The notes below the pieces were generated by a model. The model searched no databases, had not been told where the DNA came from, and saw only the letters and a list, made by a program, of their open reading frames with translations. DNA of 64,000 bases, taken from positions 12,045,372 through 12,109,371 of the forward strand of contig NC_034011.1 of the NCBI RefSeq assembly GCF_000346465.2. Reading direction: 5' to 3'. Positions 23,693-35,819 of this stretch are shown here, in pieces (position 1 is the stretch's first letter; each line of letters starts with the position of its first letter). The translations under genes and the position numbers were made by a program. The DNA is from Prunus persica. Lineage: Eukaryota; Streptophyta; Magnoliopsida; Rosales; Rosaceae.

Positions 23693-25499
23693 TGCACTTT
23701 ACTTCTTCACTCAATGCAACTTGTTCATGCTCTTTGAATCTCCTCTTGTTAGTGCATAGATCCTTCAAAAATTTTGCATACTTTGGAATCTGAGTAATGG
23801 CATTGAGCAATGGGATGTTGATTTGCACCTTCTTGAATGTTTCCATTATCTCATCCAAGCCTTGATCTTTCTTTGGCTTTGATAACATGCTGGGAAAGGG
23901 TGCAATAGGCCTAAAAGCATTAGTTGAAATTGGAACTTGATTAGCATTAGATGATACCTTAGGGCCTGTGCTCTTTCCAGGACCATTGATGGACTGTTTG
24001 TTGGAAGCTGTGGGCTGCCCATGTGGTGGCTGAATGATCTCCACATGTTCTCCATCTTCAACCTTATTATCAACTTGTTTACCACTTCTCAAGATGTGTA
24101 CTGCTTTAGCATGCTCTTGATGCCTTGGATTCACCTCCGTTTGGCTTGGGAAAGTTCCAGATGCTCTATTGCTCATGGAGGATGCAATCTGCCCAACTTG
24201 CACTTCTAGTTTGTTCACTGCATTTGGAAGGTTCTGATTGGTTTGCATCTGTTGCCCCATGAACTTCTTGAACATGTCTTGCAATTCTCCCATTTGATCA
24301 CCCCTTTGCTCTTGCACTTGTTGGGGAGCTTCCTGGAATTGCCTTTGTTGTGTTTGGAATCCTGGGGGAGGTCCTTGAGATTGTTGCACATTTGGATTGT
24401 TGTTCCACCTGAAATTAGGATGATTTCTCCATCCCGGATTGTACGTGTTTGAATAAGGATCATTTTGAGGATTCCTTGCTTGAAGGGCATTTGCTTGTTC
24501 TAGCATGTGCTCCGCAAAAGATTGGTCTTGAACTTCCACTTTGTTTCCTAGAGGGCCAGTCACTGCCTGTTGGAGCAAAGAACACATAACATCAAGTTTT
24601 GCAGCAATCTCATTATTAGTACTTACCTCAGAGACCACAGCTTTCATAGGAGCTCCTCTTCCTTTATTGTGGCTCCATTGTTGAGAGTTAGCACTCAAGG
24701 ATTCAAGGAGAGTAAAAGCCTCATCTGCTGTTTTGTTCATCAGTCCTTCTCCACTTGTTGCATCTACCATCATCCTTTCGGAATCAAGCAAACCTTCATA
24801 GAAAGATTGCAATTGCATCCAACTCTCTATGTTGTGGTGTGGGCAAGAACTTGTCATCTCCTTGTACCTCTCCCAACATTCATGAAAAGCTTCTCCTTCC
24901 TTTTGTGTGAAACCAAGAATTTCCTTTCTAATCTTGTTAGTCTTTTGAGCCGGAAAAAATTTCTGCAAAATCTTATTAGAAAGCTCTTCCCAAGTATGAA
25001 TTGAAGCATTAGGCAAAGAGTATAACCAAGACTTAGCTTTATCTTTTAAACTGAATGGGAATAGCCTCATCTTAATCTGCTCATCATCAAGGTTTTGAAT
25101 TTTGATCGTAGCACATATTTCAAAGAATTGCTTAATATGCATGTAAGGATCCTCAGTGGTATTACCATAATAAGTTGGAAGAAGATGAATCATACCACTT
25201 TTAAGCTCAAACCTGTCAACTGTGAGTTGAGGATAGACGATGCACGAAGGTTGATCGGTGACTTTGGGAATGGAAAACTCACGTAGGGGTTTTCTTGGTT
25301 GGACAACAAGCGCACCACCTCCTTCATCATTGTTGTTGTTCGGAATCTCTGCCATGTTGCTTGAACCATCAGATTCGTAACTTTTAGATTCAACGCTTGA
25401 AGAACTATAATTCCTCCTCAAACCAGCACGCACAGCAGCAGTTCTTGGTGAAAGTGGCTCAGGTGAACTTTGCTCCTGGTCAGATTCGGACATGCACAC
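23622..25499 (-). CDS. gag capsid protein of the Athila-like element
   Basis: An open frame of 625 codons that encodes the capsid precursor, which packages the element RNA in cytoplasmic particles. Residues about 90-270 form the retrotransposon gag core, with EDPYMHIKQFFEICATIK, MRLFPFSLKDKAKSWL, IHTWEELSNKILQKFFP and CWERYKEMTSSCPHH. Residues about 355-430 are rich in Gln, Pro and Asn. VHILRSGKQ and NIPLLNAITQIPKYAKFLK follow, both typical of the spacer before protease in Athila polyproteins. No CCHC zinc knuckle is visible. The last 25 or so residues, after the extra base in the run at 23698-23700, are in the wrong frame; beyond that point the reading frame that continues into protease is a different one. 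The ATG at 25499 lies 149 bp from the primer-binding site. gag itself looks intact. Confidence 0.92.
   Translation of the reverse strand: MCMSESDQEQSSPEPLSPRTAAVRAGLRRNYSSSSVESKSYESDGSSNMAEIPNNNNDEGGGALVVQPRKPLREFSIPKVTDQPSCIVYPQLTVDRFELKSGMIHLLPTYYGNTTEDPYMHIKQFFEICATIKIQNLDDEQIKMRLFPFSLKDKAKSWLYSLPNASIHTWEELSNKILQKFFPAQKTNKIRKEILGFTQKEGEAFHECWERYKEMTSSCPHHNIESWMQLQSFYEGLLDSERMMVDATSGEGLMNKTADEAFTLLESLSANSQQWSHNKGRGAPMKAVVSEVSTNNEIAAKLDVMCSLLQQAVTGPLGNKVEVQDQSFAEHMLEQANALQARNPQNDPYSNTYNPGWRNHPNFRWNNNPNVQQSQGPPPGFQTQQRQFQEAPQQVQEQRGDQMGELQDMFKKFMGQQMQTNQNLPNAVNKLEVQVGQIASSMSNRASGTFPSQTEVNPRHQEHAKAVHILRSGKQVDNKVEDGEHVEIIQPPHGQPTASNKQSINGPGKSTGPKVSSNANQVPISTNAFRPIAPFPSMLSKPKKDQGLDEIMETFKKVQINIPLLNAITQIPKYAKFLKDLCTNKRRFKEHEQVALSEEVKCSVTKKAASKAKGSRFVFYTLHSW
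23698..23700 (-). other. Frameshift point between gag and protease
   Basis: gag and protease are in different frames and overlap only by aberrant codons. The gag frame is recognisable up to ALSEEV, and the protease leader (LQRKLPPKLKDPGSF) starts at once in the next frame. One extra base in the TTT run at 23698-23700 accounts for this. An assembly error is possible but less likely in an old element. Confidence 0.7.
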
Positions 25500-25648
25500 A
25501 CCAAGGAAGTCAATTCAATGCTTTCAATGGAGATAACAACAAAATACAAAAACTGAATACTAAAAGAAAAACCAACGAAAAGAAACAAATGAAACAAACA
25601 AAAACAAAACAATCAAAGTAATCTAACTATAGCACCATCATTACCGGT
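25500..25648 (-). other. 5' leader between primer-binding site and gag
   Basis: About 150 bp, A/T-rich and noncoding; untranslated leader of the element RNA. Confidence 0.75.
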
Positions 25649-25666
25649 TCCCCGGCAACGGCGCCA
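25649..25666 (-). other. Primer-binding site, tRNA-Asp type
   Basis: The plus strand reads TCCCCGGCAACGGCGCCA, which equals the 3' end of plant tRNA-Asp(GUC) including the added CCA, so the element RNA is complementary to that tRNA over 18 nt. It lies 6 nt from the 5' LTR edge. A tRNA-Asp site fits Athila and Tat elements. Confidence 0.9.
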
Positions 25667-25672
25667 AAAACT

Positions 25673-27480
25673 TGTTGAGCCTATTCTTAACAACTAAAAT
25701 GAGTTATTAAAAACAGCAACTTTAATTCTCGCAAGTGCACGAACCGTTTATAGTATAGCTTATGTAAATATGAGGTCGATCCCACGGAGAATGGTAACTT
25801 GGTTCCAAGTTAAATTACTTAGAATGCTAGAAAAAACAAAGAACAAAGAAACTAACTAACTAGCTAAAGGCAAGGTCGAATTCAACAATGCCTCTTGCTA
25901 ATTACTCAAGGTCTAGGACAGAATCCTAGCACCACACACGCACTCGAAATGGGGGGTTTTGTTGTTGAAATGAAAACAAGAAAGTGAAATGAAAGTGCTC
26001 GAAAGTAAACACTGGCAGCAATCAACAAGTTGTGAAACAATGATTGAGCGGTGTTAGAGCCTTGGAATCCACCACTAGTTTTCCTATCCAACTTATGAAT
26101 GCATAGAAATTGACTCAAGCTTCATCAACAATAGATCATCGCATACAAGCCTATGCTATCTAGGTGCAGGATGCATGATTCTCCTAAGGCATGTGATTAT
26201 GCATGGTATCTACACAACACGTGATCTCTAATGTGCAACCTAAGCATGGTATCTAGTTAGAATAAAGCATACAAGAGTCATTAAGCTCCTTGAGAATACG
26301 ATAATCACACAAGTCCTAGAACATGGTATCTGTCCTAGTCAACCTATGGTTATTAACCCCTTGAATGATTCTTAGGCCATTCATGTGTTGCTTGTGAAAG
26401 GAGAGTAGAATTGGTGAATCTAAACCCCTTCCCAACCTGTGCTAGATGCATAAAATCCTAGTTAGCTACTCCAAGAAAACATACATCAAGAACATAATAA
26501 ACTGGAGATTAACAACTTGATAATAAAAGCAAGGAAATCAATTAACCATAAAATCATCCATAACATTGAATATTCATGACTAGGGCTTCATCCTAAGCCC
26601 TAACTAAATGGATTAGTTAGACATAACTATGAATACAGAAAATAAGAAATACATAGATAGGATAAAGAGAGGAGAAGAACTAGTGATGGCAGCAAGGAAG
26701 TTCCCAGGACAGCTCCCAGCTCCCTTCTCTCTTTGTGGTGAATATGAATGTGTGTATGAGAGTAATGGATGAAGTGAATGTGTGTGTCTCCTCTCCCCCC
26801 TTGAATGAGTGTGCAACTCTCTATTTATAGAGTGCAATTTCGTGCTCCCCTTTGGCTGGTGAAGCACACCTCTCTTAGCTGCTCCCAACTGCTCCAGCTG
26901 CCCATACTTGTCAACTGCTCCAGCTGACAAATACATGCTTTGGTATGCTTTCTCTATGGAAAGCTTGACTTTTGTTCATCTTTCTGAGCTTCTGAGCTGA
27001 TTTGACTCCCATGTGTAGCTGCCCATGTGTAGCACATGGCTCTAGGGATGTAGCCACATTAAATGTGATGGCAGCCAACATGACATTTCTGTAAACTTGG
27101 TTCAGTCTTTGACGTGTTGAGGGCTCCAGATTTATCCAATTGGGCTGAAATTTGGATATGTTATAATAGACACCCATTGGAACAACGTTTATGAAGGATG
27201 TCTCCTCATCCGACCTGTGTAAGTTACTGACATGAAACCTGCAAGATGATCTACGAAACTGGACTGACCAGGAGTGTGGCACAAATTGCTTTTGCCTTTA
27301 AGCTCATATTCCTCTTGTGCCACTCAGCCCTTAACATGCATGAATTGTATCAAATGTCATCCCCTTGCTGTCTTAACCTACAAAGCACACAAACATAGGT
27401 AAGAGACTCAAAATAAAGAGAAGCTAACAAAATTACTAAGGAAAGAAGGCATGCAAATGTGTGAAATTATGAGCTTATCA
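25673..27480 (-). repeat. 5' LTR of the Athila-like element (1808 bp)
   Basis: Same length and ends as 17417-19224; contains the promoter for the element RNA. TATA motif at 26822-26829 and the conserved GGTCGATCCCACGGAG block at 25774-25789. Comparison with the 3' LTR by eye gives about 43 base differences plus two single-base indels. Confidence 0.95.
26822..26829 (-). promoter_or_regulatory. TATA box of the 5' LTR
   Basis: TATTTATA on the plus strand (TATAAATA on the element strand) in the context CTCTATTTATAGAG. It is the likely core promoter for the genomic RNA; transcription would start about 25-35 bp further left on the plus-strand map. Confidence 0.75.
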
Positions 27481-27485
27481 TCCAA
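27481..27485. repeat. Target-site duplication TCCAA, right copy
   Basis: Matches 17412-17416 and directly follows the LTR terminus. Confidence 0.95.
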
Positions 27486-29639
27486 TTTCATGGACCAATC
27501 GATATCGGATTGAGTCCAAAACTTGGGGAACATCATAATATGATGGGAAGAGTCATTTTAGAGACTTTTGAGGGAAATCCAATGGGCAAAACTATGCAAT
27601 ACACCAACCACCCCATTTCATAAGGAACTTCGTACGAACCTGAATTGAACAATTTCATGGACCAATCGATATCGGATTGAGTCCAAGACTTGGGGTTCAT
27701 CATCATACGGTGGGAGGAGTCATTTGGTGGGTTTTGAGTGAAATCCAATCTCCACAACTATGCAATACACCAACCACTCCATTTCATAACGAACTTCATA
27801 CGAACCAGACTTGTCCAATTTTATGGACTTATCGATATCGGATTGAGTCCAAGACTTGGGGAACATCATAATACAATGGGAGGAGTCATTTTGTGGGTTT
27901 TGAGTGAAATCCAATCTCTACAACTATGCAATACACCAACCACTCCATTTCATAACGAACTTCGTACGAACCAGAATTGTCCAATTTCATGGACCAATCG
28001 ATATCGGATTGAGTCCAAAACTTGGGGAACATCATAATATGATGGGATTTGGTGACTTTTGAGTGAAATCCAAAGGGGAAAACTATGCAATACACCAACC
28101 ACTCCATTTCAGAACGAATTTCATACGAACCTGAATTGTCCAATTTCATAGACCAATCGATATCGGATTGAGTCCAAAACTTGGGGAACATCATAATACA
28201 TTAGGAGGAGTCATTTGGTGTCTTTTGAGAGAAATGCAATGGCAAAAACTACGCAATACACCAACCACTCCATTTCAGAACGAATTTCGTACGAACCTGA
28301 ATTGTTCAATTTCACGGGCCAATCGATATCGGATTGAGTCCAAAACACGGGGAACATCATAATATGATGGGAAGAGTCATTTGGTGACTTTTGAGGGAAA
28401 TCCAATGGGCAAAACTATGCAATACACCAACCACCCTATTTCATAAGGAACTTCGTACGAACCTGAATTGAACAATTTCATGGACCAATCGATATCGGAT
28501 TGAGTCCAAGACTTGGGGTTCATCATCATACTGTGGGAGGAGTCATTTCGTGGGTTTTGAGTGAAATCCAATCTCCACAACTATGCAATACACCAACCAC
28601 TCCATTTCATAACGAACTTCATACGAACCTGACTTGTCCAATTTTATAGACCAATCGATATCGGATTGAGTCCAAGACTTGGGGAACATCATAATACGGT
28701 GGGAGGAGTCATTTTGTGGGTTTTGAGTGAAATCCACTCTCTACAACTATGCAATACACCAACCACTCCATTTCATAACGAACTTTGTACGAACCTGAAT
28801 TGTCCAATTTCATGGACCAATCGATATCGGATTGAGTCAAAAATTTAGGGAACATCATAATATGATGGGAGGAGTCATTTGGTGCCTTTTGAGTGAAATC
28901 CAATGGCTAAAACTATGTAATACACTAACCACTCCACTTCAGAATGAAATTCATACGAACCTGAATTGTCCAATGTCATGGACCAATCGATATGGGATTG
29001 AGTTCAAAACTTGGGGAACATCATAATACGGTGGGAGGAGTCATTTGGTGGGTTTTGATTGAAATCCAATGTCTACAACTATGCAATACATCAACCACTC
29101 CATTTCCTAACGAACTTCTACGATCCTGAATTGTCCAATTTCAGGCACCAATCGATATCGGATTGAGTCCAAATCTGGGGATCATCTTAATACGGTGGGA
29201 CGAGTCGTTTGGTGGGTTTCGATTGAAATCTAATGTCAAAAACTATGCAATACGCGAACCACTCTATTTTATAACGAACTTCATACGAACCTGAATTGTC
29301 CAATTTCATGGAACAATCGATATCGGATTGAGTCTAAAACTTGGGGAACATCATAATATGATGGGAGGAGTCATTTCGTGCCCTTTAAGTGAAATCCAAT
29401 GGCTAAAACTATGCAATGCACCAACCAATCCATTTCAGAACGAACTTCGTTCGAACCTGAATTGTGCAATTTTTGGACTAATCGATATCGGATTGAGTCC
29501 AAAACTTGGGGAGCATCATACTATGGTGGCTGGAGTCATTTGGTGGCTTTTGAGTGAAATCCAATGGCTAAAACTATGTAATACACTACCCACTCCACTT
29601 CAGAATCAACTTCGTACGAACCTGAGTTGTCCAATTTCA

Positions 29640-30960
29640 TGGACCAATCGATATCGGATTAAGTCCAAAACTTGGGGAACATCATAATACGGTGGGAGGA
29701 GTCATTTGGTGGGTTTTGATTGAAATCCAATGTCTACAACTATGTAATACACCAACCACTCCATTTCATAACGAACTTCGTACAAACCTCAATTGTCCAA
29801 TTTCATGGACCAATCAATATCGGATTGAGTCCAAAACTTGGAGAGCATCATAATGTGATGGGAGGAGTCATTTGGTGCCTTTTGAGTGAAATCCAATGGC
29901 TAAAACTATGCAATACACCAACCACTCCATTTCAGAACGATCTTCGTTCGAACCTGAATTGTCCAATTACATGGACCAATCGATATCAGATTGAGTCCAA
30001 AACGTGGGGAGCATCATACTATGGTGGGTGGAGTCATTTGGTGGCTTTTGAGTGAAATCCAACGGCTAAAACTATGTAATACACAAACCACTCCACTTCA
30101 GAATGAACATCGTACGAACATGAATTGTCCAATTTCATGGACCAATCGATATCGGATTGAGTCCAAAACTTGGGGAACATCGTAATACGGTGGGAGGAGT
30201 CATTTGGTGGGTTTTTATTGAAATCCAATGTCTACAACTATACAATACACCAACCACTCCATTTCATAACGAACTTCGTACAAACCTCAATTGTCCAATT
30301 TCATGGACCAATCTATATCGGATTGAGTCCAAAACTTGGAGAGCATCATAATGTGATGGGAGGAGTCATTTGGTGCCTTTCGAGTGAAATCCAATGGCTA
30401 AAACTATGCAATACACCAACCACTCTATTTCAGAACGATCTTCGTTCGAACCTGAATTGTCCAATTGCATGGACCAATCGATATAAGATTGAGTTCAAAA
30501 CGTGGGGAGCATCATACTATGGTGGGTGGAGTCATTTGGTGGCTTTTGAGTGAAATTCAACGGCTAAAACTATGTAATACACTAACCACTCCACTTCAGA
30601 ATGAACATCGTACGAACCTGAATTGTCCAATTTCATGGACCAATCGATATCGGATTGAGTCCAAAACTTGGGGAACATCATAATACGGTGGGAGGAGTCA
30701 TTTGGTGGGTTTTTATTGAAATCCAATGTCTACAACTATGCAATACACCAACCACTCCATTTCATAACGAACTTCGTACAAACCTCAATTGTCCAATTTC
30801 ATAGACCAATCAATATCGGATTGAGTCCAAAACTTGGAGAGCATCATAATACGATGGGAGGAGTCATTTGGTGCCTTTTCAGTGAAATCCAATGGCTAAA
30901 ACTATGCAACACACCAACCACTCCATTTCAGAACGAACTTCGTACGAACCTGAATTGACC
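29640..30960 (+). repeat. Trimer HOR, period 498 bp
   Basis: Three monomer types repeat in order: one with TTGATTGAAATCCAATGTC or TTTATTGAAATCCAATGTC and ACAAACCTCAATTG; one with CTTGGAGAGCATC; and one with GGGGAGCATCATACTATGG. Equivalent points are at about 29720, 30218 and 30716, exactly 498 bp apart. Less regular trimers with the same parts continue at 32150-32650. Confidence 0.85.
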
Positions 30961-33900
30961 AATTCCATGGACCGATCGATATCGAATTCAGTCCAAAAAT
31001 TGGGGAACATCATAATATGTAGGGAGGAGTCATTTGGTGGGTTTTGAGTGAAATCCAATCTGTACAACTACACAATGCACCAGCCACCCTACTTCATAAA
31101 GAACTTCGTACGAACTTGAATTGAACAATTTCATGGACCAATCGATATCGGATTGAGTCCAAAACTTGGGGAACATCATATTACGGTGGGAGGAGTCATT
31201 TGGAGGGTTTTGAGGGAAATCCAATCTCTACAACTATGCAATACACCAACCACTCCATTTCAGAACGAATTTTGTACGAACCTGAATTGTCCAATTTAAT
31301 GGATGAATCGATATCGGATTGAGTCCAGAACTTGGGGATCATCATAATACGGTGGGAGGAGTCATTTGGTGGGTTTTGAGTGAAATCCAATCTCTATAAC
31401 TATGCAATACACCAATCGCTCCATTTCATAACGAACTTCGTACGAACGTGAATTGTCCAATTTCATGGACCGATCGATATCGGATTGAGTCCAAAACTTG
31501 GGGATCATCATAATATGGTGGGGGGAGTCATTTGGTGGGTTTTGATTGAAATCCGATGTCTACAACTATGCAATACACCAACCACTCCATTTCATAACGA
31601 ACTTCGTACGAACCTGAATTGTCAAATTTCATGGACCAATCGATATCGGATTGAGTCCAAAACTTGCGGAACATCATAATATGATGGGAGGAGTCATTTG
31701 GTTCCTTTTGAGTGAAATCCAATGGCTAAAACTATGCAACGCACCAACCAATCCATTTCAGAACGAACTTCGTTCGAACCTGAATTGTGCAATTTTTTGG
31801 ATCAATCGATATCGGATTGAGTCCAAAACTTGGGGTGCATCATACTATGGTGGGTGGAGTCGTTTGGTGGCTTTTGAGTGAAATCCAATGGCCAAAACTA
31901 TGCAATACACCAACCACTCCATTTCAGAACGAACTTCGTTCGAACCTGAATTGTCCAATTTCATGGACCAATCGATATCGGATTGAGTCCAAAACTTAGG
32001 GAACATCATAATATGATGGGAGGAGGGAGGGTGGTGCCTTTTGAGTGAAATCCAATGGCTAAAACTATGCAATACACCAACCACTCCATTTCAGAACGAT
32101 CTTCGTTCGAACCTGAATTGTCCAATTTCATGGACCAATCGATATCAGATTGAGTCCAAAACGTGGGGAGCATCATACTATGGTGGGTGGAGTCATTTGG
32201 TGGCTTTCGAGTGAAATCCAATGGCTTAAACTATGTAATACACTAACCACTCCACTTCAGAATGAACTTCGTATGAACCTGAATTGTCCAATTTCATGGA
32301 CCAATCGATATCGGATTGAGTCCAAAACTTGGGAAACATCATAATACGGTGGGAGGAGTCATTTGGTGGGTCTTGATTGAAATCCAATGTCTACAACTAT
32401 GCAATACACCAACCACTCCATTTCATAACGAACTTCGTACAAACCTCAATTGTCCAATTTCATGGACCAATGAATATCGGATTGAGTCCAAAACTTGGAG
32501 AGCATCATAACATGATGGGAGGAGTCATTTAGTGCCTTTTGAGTAAAATCCAATGGCTAAAACTATGCAATACACCAACCATTCCATTTCAGAACGATCT
32601 TCGTTCGAACCTGAATTGTCCAATTTCGTGGACCAATCGATATCAGATTGAGTCCAAAACGTGGGGAGCATCATACTATGGTGGGTGGAGTCATTTGGGG
32701 ACTTTTGAGTGAAATCCAATGGCTAAAACTATGTAATACACTAACCACTCCCCTTCAGAATGAACTTCGTACGAACCTGAATTGTCCAATTTCATGGACC
32801 AATCGATATCGGATTGAGTCCAAAACTTGGGGAACATCATAATATGGTGGGAGGAGTCATTTGGTGGGTTTTGATTGAAATCCAATGTCTACAACTAGGC
32901 AATACACCAGCCAATCCATTTCATAACGAACTTTGTACGACCCTGAATTGTCAAATTTCATGGACCAATCGATATCGGATTGAGTCCAAAACTTGGGGAA
33001 CATCATAATATGATGGGAGGAGTCATTTCGTTCCTTTTGAGTGAAATCCAATGGCTAAAACTATGCAATGCACCAACCAATCCATTTCAAAACGAACTTC
33101 GTTCGAACCTGAATTGTGCAATTTTCTGGACCAATCGATATCGGATTGAGTCCAAAATTTGGGGAGCATCATACTATGATGGGTGGAGTCAATTGGTGGC
33201 TTTCGAGTGAAATCCAATGGCTAAAACTATGCAATACACCAACCACTCCATTTCATAACGAACTTAGTTCGAACCTGAATTGTCCAATTTCATGGACTAA
33301 TCGATATCCGATTGAGTCCAAAACGTGAGGAGCATCATACTGTGGTGGGTGGAGTCATTTGGTGGCTTTTGAGTGAAATCCAATGGCTAAAACTATGTAA
33401 TACACTAACCAGTCCACTTCAGAATGAACTTCATACGAACCTGAATTGTCCAATTTCATGGACCAATCGATATCGGATGAGTCCAAAACTTGGGGAACAT
33501 CATAATATGGTGGGAGGAGTCATTTGGTGGGTTTTGATTGAAATCCAATGTCTACAACTATGCAGTACACCAACCACTCCATTTCATAACGAACTTCGTA
33601 CAAACCTGAATTGTCCAATTTCATGGACCAATCGATATCGGATTGAGTCCAAAACTTGGGGATCATCATAATATGATGGGATGAGTCATTGGGTGGGTTT
33701 TGATTGAAATCCAATGTCTACAACTATGCAATACACCAACCACTCCACTTAATAATGAACTTCGTACGAACCTGAATTGTCCAATTTCATGGACCAATCG
33801 ATATCGGATTGAGTCCAAAACTTAGGGAACATCATAATATGACGGGAGTAGTCATTTGGTGCCTTATGAGTGAAATCCAATGGCTAAAACTATGCAATAC

Positions 33901-34139
33901 ACCAACCACTCCATTTCAGAACGAACTTCGTTCGAACCTGAATTGTCAAATTTCATGGACCAATCGATATCAGATTGTGTCCAAAACGTGAGGAGCATCA
34001 TACTATGGTGGGTAGAGTCATTTGGTGGCTTTTGAGTGAAATCCAATTGCTAAAACTTTGCAATACACCAACCACTCCGTTTCAGAATAAACTTCGTACG
34101 AACCTGAATTGTCCAATTTCATGGACCAATCGATATCAG

Positions 34140-34900
34140 ATTGAGTCCCAAACTTGGGGATCATTATAATACGAGGGTAGGAGTCATTTGGTGGGTTTTA
34201 AGTGAAATCCAACCTCTACAACTATGCAATACACCAACCACTCCATTTCAGAACGAATTTCGTACGAACCTGATTTGAACAATTCTATGGACGGATCGAT
34301 ATCGAATTGAGTCCAAAGATTGGGGAACATCATAATACGGTGGGAGGAGTCATTTGGTGGGTTTTCAGTGAAATCCAATCTCTACAACTACACAATACAC
34401 CAACCACCCTATTTCGTAGCGAACTTCGTACGAACCTGAATTAACAATTTTATGGACCAATCGATATCGGATTGAGTCCAAAACTTGGGGAACATCATAT
34501 TATGGTGGGAGGAGTCATTTGGTGGGTTTTGAGGGAAATCCAATCTCTACAACTATGCAATACACCAACCACTCCATTTCCGAACGAATTTTGTACGAAC
34601 CTGAATTGTCCAATTTCATGGACCAATCGATATCGGATTGAGTCCAAAACTTGGGGATCATCATAATACGGGGGGAGGAGTCATTTGGTGGGTTTTAAGT
34701 GAAATCCAACCTCTACAACTATGCAATACACCAACCACTGCATTTCAGAACGAATTTCGTACGAACCTGATTTGAACAATTCTATGGACCGATCGATATC
34801 GAATTGAGTCCAAAAGTTGGGGAACATCATAATATGGTGGGAGGAGTCATTTGGTGGGTTTTGAGTGAAATCCAATCTCTACAACTACACAATACACCAA
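34140..34900 (+). repeat. Trimer duplication, period 497 bp
   Basis: The monomer with GATTTGAACAATTCTATGGAC and GATCGATATCGAATTGAG occurs near 34270 and again near 34767, in matching surroundings. Confidence 0.75.
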
Positions 34901-35189
34901 CCACCCTATTTCATAACGAACGTCGTACGAACCTGAATTGAACAATGTCATGGACCAATCGATATCGGATTGAGTCCAAAACTTGGGGAACATCATATTA
35001 CGGTGGGAGGAGTTAGTTGCTGGGTTTTGAGGGAAATCCAATCTCAACAACTATGCAATACACCAACCACTCTATTTCAGAACGAATTTCGTACGAACCT
35101 GAATTTTCCAATTTCAGGGACGAATCGACATCGGATTGAGTCCAAAACTTGGGGATCATCATAATACGGTGGGAGGAGTCATTTGGTGG

Positions 35190-35202
35190 TTTTTTTTTTT
35201 TT
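35190..35202. repeat. T homopolymer of 13 inside a monomer
   Basis: Neighbours read GGTGGGTTTTGAGTGAAATCC; here a run of 13 T is followed by CGTAAAATCC. It may be real slippage or a consensus error. Confidence 0.8.
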
Positions 35203-35819
35203 CGTAAAATCCAATCTCTACAACTATGCAATACACCAACCACTCCATTTCATAACGAAGTTCTACGAACTTGAATTGTCCAATTTCATGGACCAATCGA
35301 TATTGGATTGAGTCCAGAACTTGGGGATCATCGTAATACGGTGGGAGGAGTCATTTGGTGGGTTTTGATTGAAATCCAATGGCTAAAACTACGCAATACA
35401 CCAACCCCTCCATTTCAGAACTAACTTCGTACGAACGTGAATTGTCCAATTTCATGGACCAATCGATATCTGATTGAGTTCAAGACTTGGGGAACATCAT
35501 ACTATGGTGGGAGGAGTCATTTGGTGGGTTGTGAGGGAAATCCAATCTCTACAACTACGCAATACACCAACCACTCCATTTCATAACGAACTTTGTACGT
35601 ACCTAAATTGTCCAATTTCATGGACCAATCGATATCGGATTGAGTCCAAAACTTAGGGATCATTATAATACGGTGGGATGAGTCATTCGGTACGTTTTGA
35701 GTGAAATCCAATGTCTACAACTATCCAATACACCAACCACTCCATTGCATAACGAACTTCGTACGAACCTGAATTGTCCAATTTCATGGACCAATCGATA
35801 TCGGATTGAGTCCAAAACT

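Larger units (their letters stand above)
17417..27480 (-). mobile_element. Athila-like Ty3-gypsy LTR retrotransposon, nearly complete but defective
   Basis: A 10,064-bp element with two 1808-bp LTRs, TG/CA termini and a perfect 5-bp target duplication. Read on the minus strand, the order is 5' LTR, primer-binding site, gag, protease, RT, integrase, long noncoding stretch, G-rich tract, 3' LTR. The gag style, the DLGAS protease motif, the tRNA-Asp primer site, the long LTRs and an integrase ending without a chromodomain all point to the Athila branch of plant Ty3-gypsy elements. No env-like reading frame is visible. A frameshift between gag and protease and loss of RNase H make autonomous movement unlikely. 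A hand comparison of the LTRs gives about 43 substitutions and 2 indels (about 2.4%). Confidence 0.95.

Noticed and set aside
25649..25666. A real tRNA-Asp gene
   Set aside because: Only the 18-nt 3' end of the tRNA is matched, beside the LTR; no cloverleaf is present.
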